Assembly: GCA_038503035.1 (NCBI GenBank)
Contig: JAVSML010024332.1
Coordinates: 168,637 to 232,636 of the forward strand
Source of the DNA: Crocodylus rhombifer
Lineage: Eukaryota > Chordata > Crocodylia > Crocodylidae
Direction: 5' to 3'
Length of the DNA stretch: 64,000 bases
The notes under the pieces were generated by a model, which saw nothing but the letters and a program-made list of their open reading frames with translations, had not been told where the DNA came from and ran no database searches. Positions within the stretch are counted from its first letter, which is position 1; every line of letters begins with the position of its first letter. The position numbers and the translations under genes were made by a program. Shown here piece after piece: positions 10,598 to 22,730 of the stretch.

Positions 10598-12876
10598 CTG
10601 TTTAGGAATGTGATCCACCAGTTCATCGTTTAAAAAGGATTCTGAATTCTTCCCTCAACTACTTTCCACTTTAGAATTTTTACAAGACTGAAAACAAAGG
10701 CAGATAGAAAATGGCACTTTTAAAGATATATTTCTAAAAAAAATGGCTTGAGGGATGCTAAAGAGATACCATAGTGAGGAATTTAGGATTTGATGGTGTT
10801 TTTTATTATTTTTATCTTAAAAAATTATGAAACCAACTTTGTTCAAATCTTCTACAATTAGTTATATTAGAAAATTTCTACTGCTGAGTTGAAAGTTTGA
10901 GAAAGTTTTGAGGGGAAATTGAATTATATCAATTGTTAAATCCCTTACTTCTATAGTTACCCTGCACTGCAAACTCTCTTCCAAGCAGAAATATTCAGAA
11001 TTGGACAAATAATTAATATATACTTTTCAGCTGCTGAATGTAACATGAACAAACTTGCATGTGTCAGTTGAACACATTGCTTCTTTCATTGTGCATTAAT
11101 TGGAATTAACACAAAAAATCTGTAAGCATCCCAACCCTCTCCAGATTGGCATAATTAAAATATTTATCATTTAGTTATACATAGAGAAACTGTATTTGGC
11201 ATTGTGAAAGAATAGTGTTACTTATGTGACAGAATGTTACTTATTCAGAAAATAAGGAAGGTCAGAACTTGATAAATCTTCTGTTATATAAATTATGTCA
11301 GTCAAATCAGTCTCCGGAAGCTTGAGAAATGAAGGGTTGTGCTGAAAGACATACAAAGATGGACAGAAAGACCTGTGTTTCTTTGTTTTGAAAACCATAT
11401 TGATCAAATCACTAATTTTGTGCACATGAATCTAAACAGAAATCTTAAGATCTTCAAAGGGTTTTTCAGGTCCTTAGTCTTTTAATGCACCTTGTAAGCA
11501 ATAGAGTTCTCGAGTTTTCACTCCCAAAGAGGACATTTGTGAACAGAATCTGTTTCTAGCTAGATCATCACATCTACTCTATTCTTTTTTTAAGGCAGAA
11601 TATTTCCCATTATTTTTCTGTCAACCCATCAACCTTGCATTACATAGTTCTGAGAGAGCATTATAATCTTTGCATAAATATGAATGTTTCTTAGGCTAAA
11701 GAATGACTAAATATCAGGAAAGAAAGAAAGAGGAATGTTAATCTAAGGTAGGAAATAATGAGTCTACGGGATCAGTTAACAGGAAGCTAGTCAATGAATT
11801 ATAACTTTATCTTAAAATGCATTTATCCACTTGACAATTAATACAGATTGTACCTTATATAACCATTGGCAGTTTCCCCTTTAAAGATAAATGAACCGAT
11901 ACACGGAGCTTGATATCTTTCATTGGCTCACTAGTGAAAGACTGTAGTTGCCTTAGATTTAAAGTGATGTACTGAATTGTAGGTGACATGAATCTCTTTG
12001 AGCCTGTTCATTTAAAAGAAAAATTAATATAGACTAATAATCTAGCAGTCTATGGAAAATATAAAAATGTTAAAAGAGATTGAAGCATGGAGGAGTCAAT
12101 AACTGGTATTATTTTTTCTTCCCTACTAGGAAGGGTTTTGTCTTGTGAATACCACCATTTTTCAAAACTGAGTGTCACTTTAATCAAGGGTGAAATCTTG
12201 TGATTTTTGTGTTCGTTTCATGACTTGTTCAGCATATTTCTCTTTAAAAATCTTTATTCTTAAGCACTGGTGAGGTGCATTTTGGAAGACTTTGTTGTGG
12301 CAATCTAGATCCATAATTCCCTTTCATTTTAATAGGATTTGAAGGATGGAAACCTCATGTATACCTATATAAAATCATATCATATTCTGGATTTTAGTGT
12401 TTGTGAAAGTGAAAGGCTAATCCTGGTTTTAGAGGTGATCTGTAAGGGCTCAAGTGAAAGGGCAGATAGCTATACCCAATTGCCACATAAAGGTCTTTTG
12501 AAAAATTCTTTCACTTTGTGCTGTACCTCCACCGTATTCTGCAAAATCTCAGACAGGAGACTGTTTTGAGTGATTGACATTTTGGTTAATCTGGATTGCC
12601 TTCAAATTGGTGGCTGATTTGAATTCCATCTAGTCTTAGGAAATGTCTCATTAGCTTGTAGGTGAAACTGTCAATCAAGCCAAACTGTCGTCTTCTGAGA
12701 ATGCAAACAGGATTCAGAGGTAACAAATACAAAGTGCTTTCTGATCTAGTTAGGCCAGTGACATTTACTACGGCACAAGAGGTTTTGGGAATACTTTGTT
12801 CCATGAACTTTCCTTTGGATCCACTGTCTTGTTGGCTGATGATAATCTGTCAGAAAAAAATAGGTTTAATGCTATT
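10598..12876. other. AT-rich sequence, no gene seen
   Basis: Long AT-rich stretch with no recognised transposon end, exon or RNA gene. Open frames are short and unsupported. Confidence 0.5.
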
Positions 12877-13276
12877 GGGCATGTCTACAAGTGCAATTAA
12901 TGTGCATGAATTGGCTGTGCAGTAAATTGTTGTGCATTCTTGTGCATTCAACTACTCTATATGCATGCCCAGGTCAAGAACAATTGGACCCCAATGACAG
13001 CAGTTCAGTTCAGGGTTGCTCCTGCCCTGCTCTGCCCCCCTGCAGCAGACCCCAGGCCCACAGGGCAACTGCAAGACTGTGAACAGTTTGCAACAAATAC
13101 CAGTCTTTATTTCCCTTCACCTTACCATCACACCCTAACAGATTCCTGCTCTCACTATAACAGACCACCCTCCTTCCCTCCCTCCCAACCATACACCCCA
13201 CCCCTAACCCCGGTGCCCATGACCAATAAAGCATCCTCTTCCCCATGAAACCCTGTATACAAATGTCTTTTTGAAA

Positions 13277-13293
13277 GTGTGTGTGTGTGTGTG
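13277..13293 (+). repeat. (GT)n microsatellite
   Basis: About eight uninterrupted GT units followed by a G-rich run. Confidence 0.85.
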
Positions 13294-15731
13294 GGGGTGG
13301 GGAGGGTGGCAGTGGGGAGAAGGTACCTATGGCGTAGATCCTGGGGAGAGGCATCCAGCCTCTTCTACCACCACCTCAGGTCCAGCCACTATGGTGAGGG
13401 CTGGGGGCTGTGCCAGGGGTCAGGGAAGGTGTTGTCCAGCCTGCCTAGTCCTCTCCCCATCCTTCATGGGGCTGGGGCCAGCAGGCCATGTGTGGTGAGC
13501 TGGCTCTGCTGTTGCCAGTTCCTATTCAGGGACTGCATGGAGCTGGGGCAAGCAGAGGGCCAGGCCACTGGGAGTCCAGTGTCCAGTGCAGGTGACACTG
13601 CACTTCTTCCCACACATACTGGGGGACTTGACACTGGTCTATGGGTGACTGCCAGGGGCCAGATAGGGCCGGGGTTGGGGACTGGGTGCCAGGCAGCACA
13701 AAAGTGGTCATCAGGGCCAGCACTATGTCCAGGATGCACTAGTCATTCTCCATGACCTCCACAGCCTGGCATACCACAATGTGCTGCTGCTCCTGTGTCT
13801 TCAGCAGCCTCTACAGGAGGGCAAGGTACCTCCTCCAGGGTTAGGTGCCTCTCTTTGAGGGTGACACACCTCTCTTGGATGTTGAGTCCCCTCTGCTCAA
13901 GAGTGAGGTGCACTTGGTCCCTCTCCATGTGCTGGCAGTATGAGGCCTGAGAATCCATGAGCTATAGTGATCAGCCACTCCAGGGGCACTTGTTCAGTTT
14001 TGGCTCTGGGGCTGATAGAGATAACATGCACTATAGCAAGGGCTGTGTGCCAGCCACCCTCAGTTCATCTGCGCACAGGTGCCCAGGGACCATGGCAAGT
14101 TGCCTGGGTGGGCCCTTCCACAGGTGGCTGCCAGTTGTTTGCTGCTTCCTACAGCCAGCCTGCCTTTCCTGTACCCTATGCAGGCCAGGACTTGGCTGGC
14201 CTCTGCTAGCAGATGCAACAGTGGCTCTGGAACAACACCCATTCTCCTCCCTACAGGCCAGGCAGTTTGTTCCCATGCTGCTGAGCCCACAGTGCCCAGG
14301 TTCTGGGGGTGAGTGGCTCCCACCCCTAGCTGGGACACAGATCTGGTGATGCCTCCCCCCTCCACCAGAGGCCTTTCTGGAGAGGCACTCTAGAACAGAG
14401 CCCCTGCCATATTTGGGCTGTGCCTCAAGTGTGCCCCTGGTCAGAGTCCCTCAGGCACACTATGATGAGCTGAGTGCACTGTGGGGTGCCCAACCCACTA
14501 AGCCTGCTGCTGCTCATCACCATAGTTCCCTAGGAGCAGATGAAAATGTGGCATGGGGTCTTCAGCTTCAGCAGCACCACAGGCAAGTCTGCACTGGTCT
14601 GCAAAGTATGCCACCACCTGGAGGGGTATTTTTGTCTGCTATGAGTGCCTGACACCCTAAGATGAGGAGGAGATTACTGTTATTGATGAGTTTCTCTGCA
14701 TATGATGGGCTGCTGGCTGCCTAACTGTAAGCTCATGGGGCACACTATAAAAACCTGAACTGCCTCCTGCCTTCCTGCATGTTGGGGGCGGGGGGGGACT
14801 TAAGTACACAGGAGTGGAGGTTTGGCTAGGGAGGGCCCGGGCTGCGGTGAGGTGGTTTGGCTGATAAAGCATCTTGGGGCACTCAGTTTCAGTACTAGGC
14901 TGCTTGGTCAGTGGCCCCCTCTGGTGAGGAGCTGGAGGTGGTGGATCCTGGGGCTATCCCCAGCCTGTCCTCTGCATCAAGGGCTCACCCTTGGAGTAGC
15001 CAGGGCAGCTAATGGCCTGGGTTGCCTGAGATGCTGGGTGAGGCCCAGGGCAGGGAGCACTGTGGGACCTAGCATGGGAACCCTAAGGGGCCCTTCCCCA
15101 CTGAGTCCTCCTGGTTGGTGGGGCCTAGTGCAAGCTTCAGCAGCCTGCCCATGCTACAGAACACATGGCGGGCCTCACTAGGGTCTGTGGAGGCCAGGAT
15201 GCAGTCTCTAACTCCATCACGAAGTGAATGCTCCTGGCCTCAAACTTGGACTGCAAGTTGTGGTCCCTCACATGGGCCCAGTGTTCCCTCAGGACATGGC
15301 AGCACCTGGTAGGAGTTCCAAGGGTCTGGGGGGTTGGGCCAAAAGTCTAGGGGGCTGCATCACTTGGTACATGCCCCCAGCAGTGGGACACAGTGTCAAG
15401 GGGCAGGCCAATACTGACAGGGGACTCAGGGGCCAGGCCAGAGGTCTGGGGAGCTGTCCATGACATGTGGCTGGAGAAGCTAGTGAGCCATGTGGCTCAG
15501 CACCAGGAAGAAGGCTGGTGCAGCTGATGGGCACAATTTATGTCCAACATTAGTGTCTACACATGTGCTTAGGTGCATAATTTAGAGTGCAGCTGGTTAG
15601 TACCTCTATCTGTTGGTATTAACCAATGGCACTTCACATTAGTCTAACTTCACTAATTGCCAGACATGTGTAGATGGTGAGGCTTTACTTCACATTAGAT
15701 TAGTCTAAAATACAGTAAAGTGTATGGTTAG

Positions 15732-15800
15732 TAGGGGTGTGTGAAGTGGGCCATATTGATTTGGATTCAGCCTGATTCGGGGGACAGTGCAACAGTCTGA
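15732..15800. mobile_element. hAT-like terminus related to the element at 194
   Basis: TAGGGGTGTGTGAAG, a GATTTGGATTCAGCC motif and a GGGGGACAGTG block repeat the order of motifs at the left end of the 194-1057 element. A matching right end was not located, so the copy is truncated or its end lies in the decayed GC-rich sequence downstream. Confidence 0.5.
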
Positions 15801-16214
15801 CAGTGGGGGCTTCTGCCTAGCTGTGAGCTGCTGTGCACCTGCCAGACCAGGATGGGGACTACACAGCCAGTACAGGCATCTGCCCCTCTGGGCCAGATGC
15901 TAGTGGACTCTGTGTGGCACTACTGCCACGTGTGCCCCCTGCCCGGTCATCTGGGCAGCTGTCACCTGGAAGATGTTTGAACTATCAAAGCATGTCCTCC
16001 TGGCCCCGCTTGGCCAGGAGGTCAGCCACAGCCAGATGGGCCCAAGGTGCCAGCTCTGAGCAGGCAGGGTCCTGCCACTGGCCTCCCTAGCAGGAATTCT
16101 GGTGTTCCCTATTGGAAAACTGAAAAATCCCTGATAAAAAAAAATCCCAAAGTCACTCTGTGAAATACCCCCAAATCCATGTTCCTCCACAAGTAAAACA
16201 AAAGACCACTATAA

Positions 16215-16246
<32 letters not shown>
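16215..16246 (+). repeat. (GA)n / (GACA)n microsatellite
   Basis: A run of GA units passes into three ACAGAG units. Confidence 0.85.
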
Positions 16247-16369
16247 TGATCAGTTGGACAATGTTTTATTGGTATATCTACAGTGTTAAAGCAAGTCTCT
16301 TATCATAATAATAAAGTGAACTCTAAATATATGTTTCATGAATTCATGAATATATATTTTGCTGCCCTC

Positions 16370-16570
16370 CCACAGGGGTGATGGCCCCCGCACAGGGGTT
16401 ATGGCCCACCAAGAGGAGATTCACCACCCACACAAGGGCAATGGCTCCCAAACAGGGGAGTTGCCCCCACACAAGGTCTACAGCTCCCACACAAGGGGTC
16501 TGGCCCCCCAAAAGGGGCCAAATGGCCCCCACAGGAGCTACCTCCCCCTGCAAGGCCCACATGCCCCACC
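16370..16570 (+). repeat. Degenerate ~20-bp minisatellite
   Basis: About ten imperfect units of CACANGGGNNATGGCCCCC type occur head to tail with a period of 19-21 bp. The repeated composition opens frames on both strands, which explains open frames here without a gene. Confidence 0.7.
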
Positions 16571-16614
16571 ACAGCTCCCCAATTGCTGCTTCACCCAGCC
16601 TCACCCTGTAACAA

Positions 16615-17240
16615 TTGGTAGCACCCCCAGGCCCCCATGGCTACCCCTACAACCTCAGGCACTGTCCCTTTAAAAAAAAGAGAAAAATGGAAAAAAAAAA
16701 AGCCTCTATTTACCTTAGAAGCAGGGGTTGGGGCGGGGCTCCAGGGCCTCCTGGCAGAGCCCCCTGGACAGCACAGGGCAGCAGGGAGGCAGCAGGGCCT
16801 AGGCTGGGGCTGTCACCCTGCCCCACACTGTGCAGGTGGGGCCCCAGTCAGCCAGATGGCAGCTCCAACTGCCGGTAAGTGCAGGTTTTTTTTTAACTAT
16901 GGGGGAGGAAGGGATCAGGTCACTTGGGGGTTTGAGAGGGCTGGGGCTGGGCAGGGCAGGGTTCAGGGGCCTCGGGGGGGAGGGGGGGTTGGAGGTGGTG
17001 GGGCTGGTTTCCAGCCTCTGGTTGTTCCAGACTGTGCCCTGCTCCACTTTTTTAAACTTTGATTTTTTTAGACCCCTGGATATCCAGGGATCTAATTTTC
17101 TTCTCACACTGAAAACCTGCTGTGTGGGGAACACTTTTTCATTCCTGCTAATGCCTGTTGCCCTATCTCAAAGGGGTTTGAGATGGGGCAAGAGGCATGT
17201 GTGTGCTCATCTAGCCGTGCCCTGAGAAGCCAGGTTGAAC
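16615..17240. other. GC-rich block with opposed homopolymer runs
   Basis: A purine run near 16670-16700 and a T run near 16887 flank GC-rich sequence in a loosely mirrored way reminiscent of the internal inverted arms of the 194-1057 element. The similarity is too weak to call by eye. No gene is supported. Confidence 0.3.
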
Positions 17241-17427
17241 TAACATGTGCATTTTTGGGGGGGGGGAGGGAGGGGGGTTAATGTCTGTAAGCAGCCTTTA
17301 TGAGGAACATTTTTTATGGCTTTTCTGTTTTATGGGGTCTTTAATTGGGTGCATGTGGAGCACCCTGCCCATTAATGCCAAAATTAAGACATTAATTGAG
17401 GCATAAATGTAACATGTAGAGGGGGCC

Positions 17428-19696
17428 TTAAGGAAGCATGGTAATGGCAGGAAATGTGGAACTCAAGTAATAAAATTCAGTTTTGTGTAATTCAAAACCA
17501 GATATTTCTTTCTGAGAAAGAAAGAGCACAGCAAAAAATTATATATTAAAAAATAAAATAAAGATATATATTGCCATAGGGAAGTTCTTATGGTGAAAAA
17601 GGCTATGGAAAAGGTTTGGTGATTCCATTTTTAATTTTCATAGTGGTGCATTTCTATGCATGAATGTCAACAGGGAGAAATATAAAATATAATTAGATAC
17701 CTATAATTGGATGCCAAACTAGGCATTTTTATTGTCAGACAGTATGCAATAAAAGAGAAAGCAAGGAGAAGAAGAACAGTTATCATTGAAAAGAAACTCA
17801 AACTGACAAATATTTATTTTTTAGTTAAAGGTAATTTTAGACAGTGGATCTTTTCTTACACTGTAACACTAGTGATATGCTGATATAATTCTACTGATAC
17901 CATATTTTAGGTTTTTTTAAATCAGATTTTATCTTCATCCCATTTTTTTTCCATTTCAGTGTTTCTTCTTCACTTCATTTTTTTTATAGAATGATTTTGA
18001 GATAGACATAATTAATACCATGTGCCTAGATTTCACTTAGGCCATCCTTCTGAGCAATGGGTATCAACTCTTCAGTGTATTACAGAACTCAAAGGTGAAC
18101 ATTTACATTGAAGCCTCAAAAAACAAAGCAAAAAAGCCCCCCCAAAACACTTTTCTTCCTTTTCGCTTTCTCTGGAGTGGCATTTGGTGCTTGAGTACAA
18201 ACAAGAATAGGCTTTTGTAGTATTTGGTTTGGTCTCTGAATTATGTGTTTTTTGCTTCATCTTTCCAGGCTAGCCTATGAATTAGTAGATCCATGTGGTT
18301 AATAAGATTCAAATACATTATCTTATATATAATAATATTAAGAATATCCCATAAGGAAATCTTCTGCATCTTGCTTGGGTGAATTATTTGCTCTCTATCA
18401 CCTCTTTTTTATTCCTGTAACTCTAGGTGGCAGGAGGCAAGGTATAGGGGAACAATGGGTAGGGGCCAGGCAGCCTGACCTCTGTACCACCTGCCCCATT
18501 ACCAACTGCTCCAAGACTGCCTCCCCCCTGCCACTGCTTTCTCCACTGCAGCAGTTGAAAGGATGCATTTAAGATGACCCTCCAATAATTACATTCTATA
18601 CATGGAAAATTATAACAAATTCAGATTCTTCTTGGATTTGGATAAATATGGTAAGTGACAAAGAATAGAGAATCATAAATAATTTGCAGCTACACAGCCT
18701 TGTTCAGCAAATCACTTTATAATCATTCACTGGCACCAGAGTGGCCAGCTGGTGTCAGCTGATCCTTCAGTTCTTCTGCATAAACCTCTGACATGAAACA
18801 AGCCTATTTGTTTTGCAGAGAGTGGGGGGCTGAGTCCTATCAAGAAAATGATAAACCTTCCTCTATCAGGGAGACTGCTTGGAGCACAAGAGATTTTTGG
18901 GAATGACAAATGAGAAAAGAGGGATGGTAATTGTTAGGGTGACTATATCTGGATCTTGAGGAGCACTGGATTTGCAGCTGAAAACATGGTTTTAACCTGT
19001 GGCCTAGCAAAAGCTGCTAACCACAAGGCAGAATGATATATTAAAAGTAACTTTGTGAGATGCTTAGGCAAGTAGTTTTTTAACCATATAATAGTGTTAT
19101 AAGATATATAGCTTTTATGTGTAAGATTTTGCTTATCAATGCCTATGCTATGCCTGCCATTTGCTTATGCTAAGTAACCATCTTAACTGTGTTAACCATT
19201 TTTATAAAAAAGCAGCGAATCTGTGCGAGTCTGTGTGCTATGAATTCAGTGAAGCTTTAGGAAGGTGGAAGATGGTACAACATGGGACTGAAAGACTGGA
19301 ATGTGAAAAACATGTAACTGGTAACAGAATCCTAGATGAACATATATAAAAGTGTGAATGGTGATCAGTAAAGAAGCCTCCAAAGTCCGCCCATTGACCG
19401 AAGGTGGGGTGAAGGCCTTAGACATGCATTCATAGCAGAAAGAGTTGTAAATGAATAAATGCATAAGCAATTCCATGCTAATGAAGCAAACAGTAAACAG
19501 AGGCAGAGCTTGAGATAGAAGGAGAGATGGGAGGAACATAGGAGAAGCAAGGGTGGAATGAATGTTAATAAGCATGAATCAAGGTGTATAAAATATGAAA
19601 AGAACTATTCACTGTGGCTCCCTGGTTTGTTGTTTTTTTTGGGAGCTAGTCTGAAACTGTCTCCATTCTGAATAACGGCTGCATGGCATCTCTTTG
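17428..19696. other. AT-rich sequence, no gene seen
   Basis: No recognised repeat or exon. A small ATATATTAAA-type patch occurs near 17540-17570. Confidence 0.5.
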
Positions 19697-20151
19697 CAAA
19701 AGGACTTGGGAGTCTTGGTAGATGACGGACTCAATATGTGTCAGCAGTATGATGCAACTGCACAAAAGGTGAATGCAGTTTTGGGATGCATCAATAGAAG
19801 CATTAGGTACAAGGCACAGGAAGGAACATGACAGCAGTCTTCACATACTTGAAGGGCTGCCATATAAGACAGAGAACATCTTTTCACTCATTGGAGAGAG
19901 GAAGATGTGGACTAATGGCTGGACGTTGCAGCGAAATTGGTTTAGGTTGGATATCTGGAAAAACTTCTTCACTGTTAGAAGAGCAAGGCAGTGGAAGAGG
20001 CTTCCTAGGGACGTTGTGGACTTGTCATTATTGGAGGTGTTCAAGAAGAGGTTGGGATTGTTTGGATAGGGATGATCCTGTCTCAGGAAGGGGGTTAAAT
20101 TAGATGACCTCTGGAGGTCCCTTTCAGCTTTACTTCTTTATGACTCTGTGA
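19697..20151 (+). mobile_element. CR1-family LINE 3' fragment with internal deletion
   Basis: The sequence begins in the reverse transcriptase C-terminal region (GACTTGGGAGTC..., then a translated NAVLGCINRSIRYKAQ-like stretch) and jumps near 19815 to the SLIGERKMW / NWFRLDIWKNFFTV segment. It ends with the CTGGAGGTCCCTTTCAGC block and a CTTTATGACTCTGTGA tail. The divergent 3' block marks an older subfamily than the copies at 7-10 kb. All frames are broken. Confidence 0.8.
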
Positions 20152-21472
20152 CTTCTGTCTTGAGGAGGTTGTATCTTATTGCAAACATTAAAGATCAGTG
20201 GTCCTTATGTGAGGACATGGGCATTTTTTTAGTCTTAATGCAGTCATTTAGCCTTTAATTTATGAACCTGGGCACCATTTTCCTTTCAAGCAGTGTCTAT
20301 AGTCTGTAGGTTTTCATAGTTTGTTTCCACCAGATTAGCTTTACCAGCCCCAGGTCTGAGGCAAAACTTTGAATGTATATACACGTTAAATTTCTACTTG
20401 TGGAATTGTAGTTCCACTGGTAAAAACCGTAAGTGTTCAAGTGTTCAGATAGTTTCTACCAGACTGAAAATGGCAGGTCCAGTAGAAACTTTTACTTTCT
20501 CCAATGAGGTAGAAGTCACCTCCGGTAGAACTTTTACTGAAGGAATGAATGCTTATATACTTACCTCTCTGATAAAAGCATCAGAGCATCTGTCCTCTAG
20601 CATCCCAGTATGCATTGCTCTGTTCTTCCTTCATACTTCTGTAGCCTGAGATACAGAAAACAATCAGGGACTCTCATCAGGCAGGCTAGCCTGAGCCAAG
20701 TACCTTAACAGCCACATTCGCATCAAGCCTCAGCTAATGAACTCTGCTCCAGTTTAAGAACAGTGAGCATCCTGATTGGCTGCTTGGGAGCACTGCATGC
20801 ACATTTAGCAGCAGCTGGGGCCCTGGGTTTGCAGGGAAGTCAACAGTTCTGCTGTGGCAATCCTCTTGGTTCCTGCTCTCTGGTTCTCCTGCCCCCTGCC
20901 TTGATTTTTTACTTATTTTTGGGCTTCAGCTTTGGATTTCCCTGCAGAACTGTTTCCTGTCTCCTGACCCCAGTTTGGCTCTGTTTCTGGATTTTGCTGC
21001 TCAGATTGGTACTGGACATCTGATCCCTGGATCCTGGCCCTGGACTATTCTAGATTCTGCTTCTGGATTTCCATCTAGTTTTGGTATATGGCTTCTGCCC
21101 TCTGACCTAGCCCCCTGCTTTCTCTCAGTGATCTAACCATTAGGCCAGATTACCTATGCCCAGACTTTTATACAGATCACTCCCTATGACAAATGAAGGA
21201 GGCAGAAACAACCAACCTCTATTCACAGCCCTGTGGCTGTGAAGCTGTCACCCCTGCCATCATTAGGAGAAGGGGGAAGCTGACACTTTAGACTTCCCTC
21301 CCCTTGCATCTGGACCCATGCAGGGACACAGAGGGAGAGGGGAGAGATCTTGAATGTGTGTATGTTTGTGTGTAGCTGCAGGGATTCTATGCATTGTGTG
21401 TGTATGTGAGACTGCCACTGTGGCCAGTTATATGGCTCTGGCTGTGGTAGTGGGACTTCCCATGGTGGCAGT
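20152..21472. other. Mixed sequence, no gene seen
   Basis: Holds a small perfect hairpin (GTGGAA...TTCCAC, 20399-20416) and a pyrimidine-rich stretch around 20840-21130. No recognised element. The last five bases, GCAGT (21468-21472), are the target duplication of the following LTR. Confidence 0.5.
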
Positions 21473-22249
21473 TGTGGGAGCTCGATGCCGAATTATATAG
21501 GACTGAATTAAGCACAGGCTCAGACCTGTTCAATTTAAAACTTTTATTGTTTCACAAAGTCATAAACTAAAGGAGGTCTGTTGGTTCATGAGGTTCCCAA
21601 ATCAAGCCCTTGCTCTCTAACCTGGAGGCTAGGTGCGGCTGCCTGATTCAGTAGTCTCAGAACTGGTCAACAGCTCATTTAAAAGGAGTCCCTTATCTTT
21701 TTTTAGGCAAAAGATACAAAACTGTCCCCATGGTGGAAGTGAGGCATCTAACATAACTTTACTATTAGTTATATATGATAACACTTATACATATGCATTT
21801 CTAATTCTTACTTCTATTGGTTATTTAGTTAACTTATCTATATTATAATATCAGGTGATACGCTTTGTATTATAATCATTACGCTTCTTATGTTAATTCT
21901 TAATGACCTTTATATTTCTTATGCTAATTTTCTATAACCTAAATACATTATTCATCTATATGTTTTGCTGGGTTTTGCAGGGTTAAAATGTCAAAACTGA
22001 CATAATATGCGGTTATTTTTTCGTCATTGCAGTTTAGCCATGCAGTTTCCTATTCTTAACAATGTAAGCGGCATGTCTGCTATTTTTATCATTTGTTTAA
22101 AGGTCAGAAGTTCAGTATTTTCATCTAAGGGTCAGAAAGTGATTACCAGAATGTCAATCGCTGACTCTTCAACCTCCTTGAAGCATTCTGGGAGTTTTAG
22201 TGCATTTTTTTTAATGCTAGGCCTTGCTTAGCATAAGCACTCTCTCACA
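21473..22249 (-). mobile_element. Solo LTR of an endogenous retrovirus-like element
   Basis: The 777-bp unit starts TGTGGGAG and ends CTCTCACA on the plus strand, so both strands have TG...CA ends. It is flanked by identical GCAGT pentamers at 21468-21472 and 22250-22254, the hallmark of integrase-mediated insertion. A polyadenylation signal AATAAA on the minus strand (plus 21543-21548) lies about 70 bp from the 3' end, which sets the orientation. No gag, pol or env sequence is attached, so the internal part was lost by LTR-LTR recombination. A 5-bp duplication fits several retroviral classes, and the family was not identified. Confidence 0.82.
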
Positions 22250-22259
22250 GCAGTCTGTG

Positions 22260-22559
22260 CTCCATTGAGAGGCAGGGCACAGGTAGCCACAGAAAAACTG
22301 CAGGCAAAGCCCCATTCCAGTGGTCAGAGCCCCAGCATGGGGGGCAGGCTTCCTGAGATAGAAACAGCTTACAAAAGGGACAGAAAGGCTGCAGACAGAG
22401 GCTTATGTGCTGTTTCTATGTCTCTCCCTCACAGCACTGTGATTGGAAGGGGACTCAGGGAAAGATCACAGTCACTGGCCAGCTACATATGTTAGTCTTC
22501 CCCCCCTGCTCCCCCTCCCTCTTAGTTTCTGTTTCCCTGCAAGACTGCCTTCCAAATTA
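22260..22559. other. Mixed sequence, no gene seen
   Basis: Non-repeat-like sequence between the LTR and the next hAT-like terminus. Confidence 0.4.
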
Positions 22560-22730
22560 CTGAATCTCTGAATCTTTTTTTTAATCTTTTCCAAATCGAT
22601 TTGAAGGCTCCGAATCAATTCAGAGGTGTTTTTTTGTCTCCTGATTTGATTCAGATTCAGTGATTCAGCCTCTGAATTGGGCTGAATCTTCACTGAATAG
22701 AATCATTGACCGAAGCTTCACATACCCCTG
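22560..22730. mobile_element. hAT-like right terminus
   Basis: GAATCTCTGAATC, CCTGATTTGATTC and GAATTGGGCTGAATC motifs end in CGAAGCTTCACATACCCCTG. This is the same order as the right end of the 194-1057 element (GAATTGGGCCGAATC, then GAAGCTTCGCATGGCCC). The left half of the copy is not recognisable. Confidence 0.6.

Larger units (their letters stand above)
12877..17427. mobile_element. Candidate large Harbinger-like element, GC-rich and decayed
   Basis: The left edge GGGCATGTCTACAAG and right edge CATGTAGAGGGGGCC share the layout of the window's TIR family: a GG start, nine bases, then TACA, inverted at the other end. The 4.5 kb between is markedly GC-rich compared with both flanks and contains many overlapping short frames on both strands but no continuous transposase. 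The flanking trinucleotides differ (ATT and TTA). A second pair of related motifs lies at about 15553 and 15680 (GTCTACACATGTG and CACATGTCTGG reversed), so the block may be several nested elements. A hAT-like end (15732), a GA repeat and a minisatellite also sit inside. Confidence 0.35.

Noticed and set aside
12940..16673. Many 80-160-residue open frames on both strands
   Set aside because: They overlap each other on both strands in GC-rich, repeat-containing DNA. None shows a domain or motif, so composition explains them.
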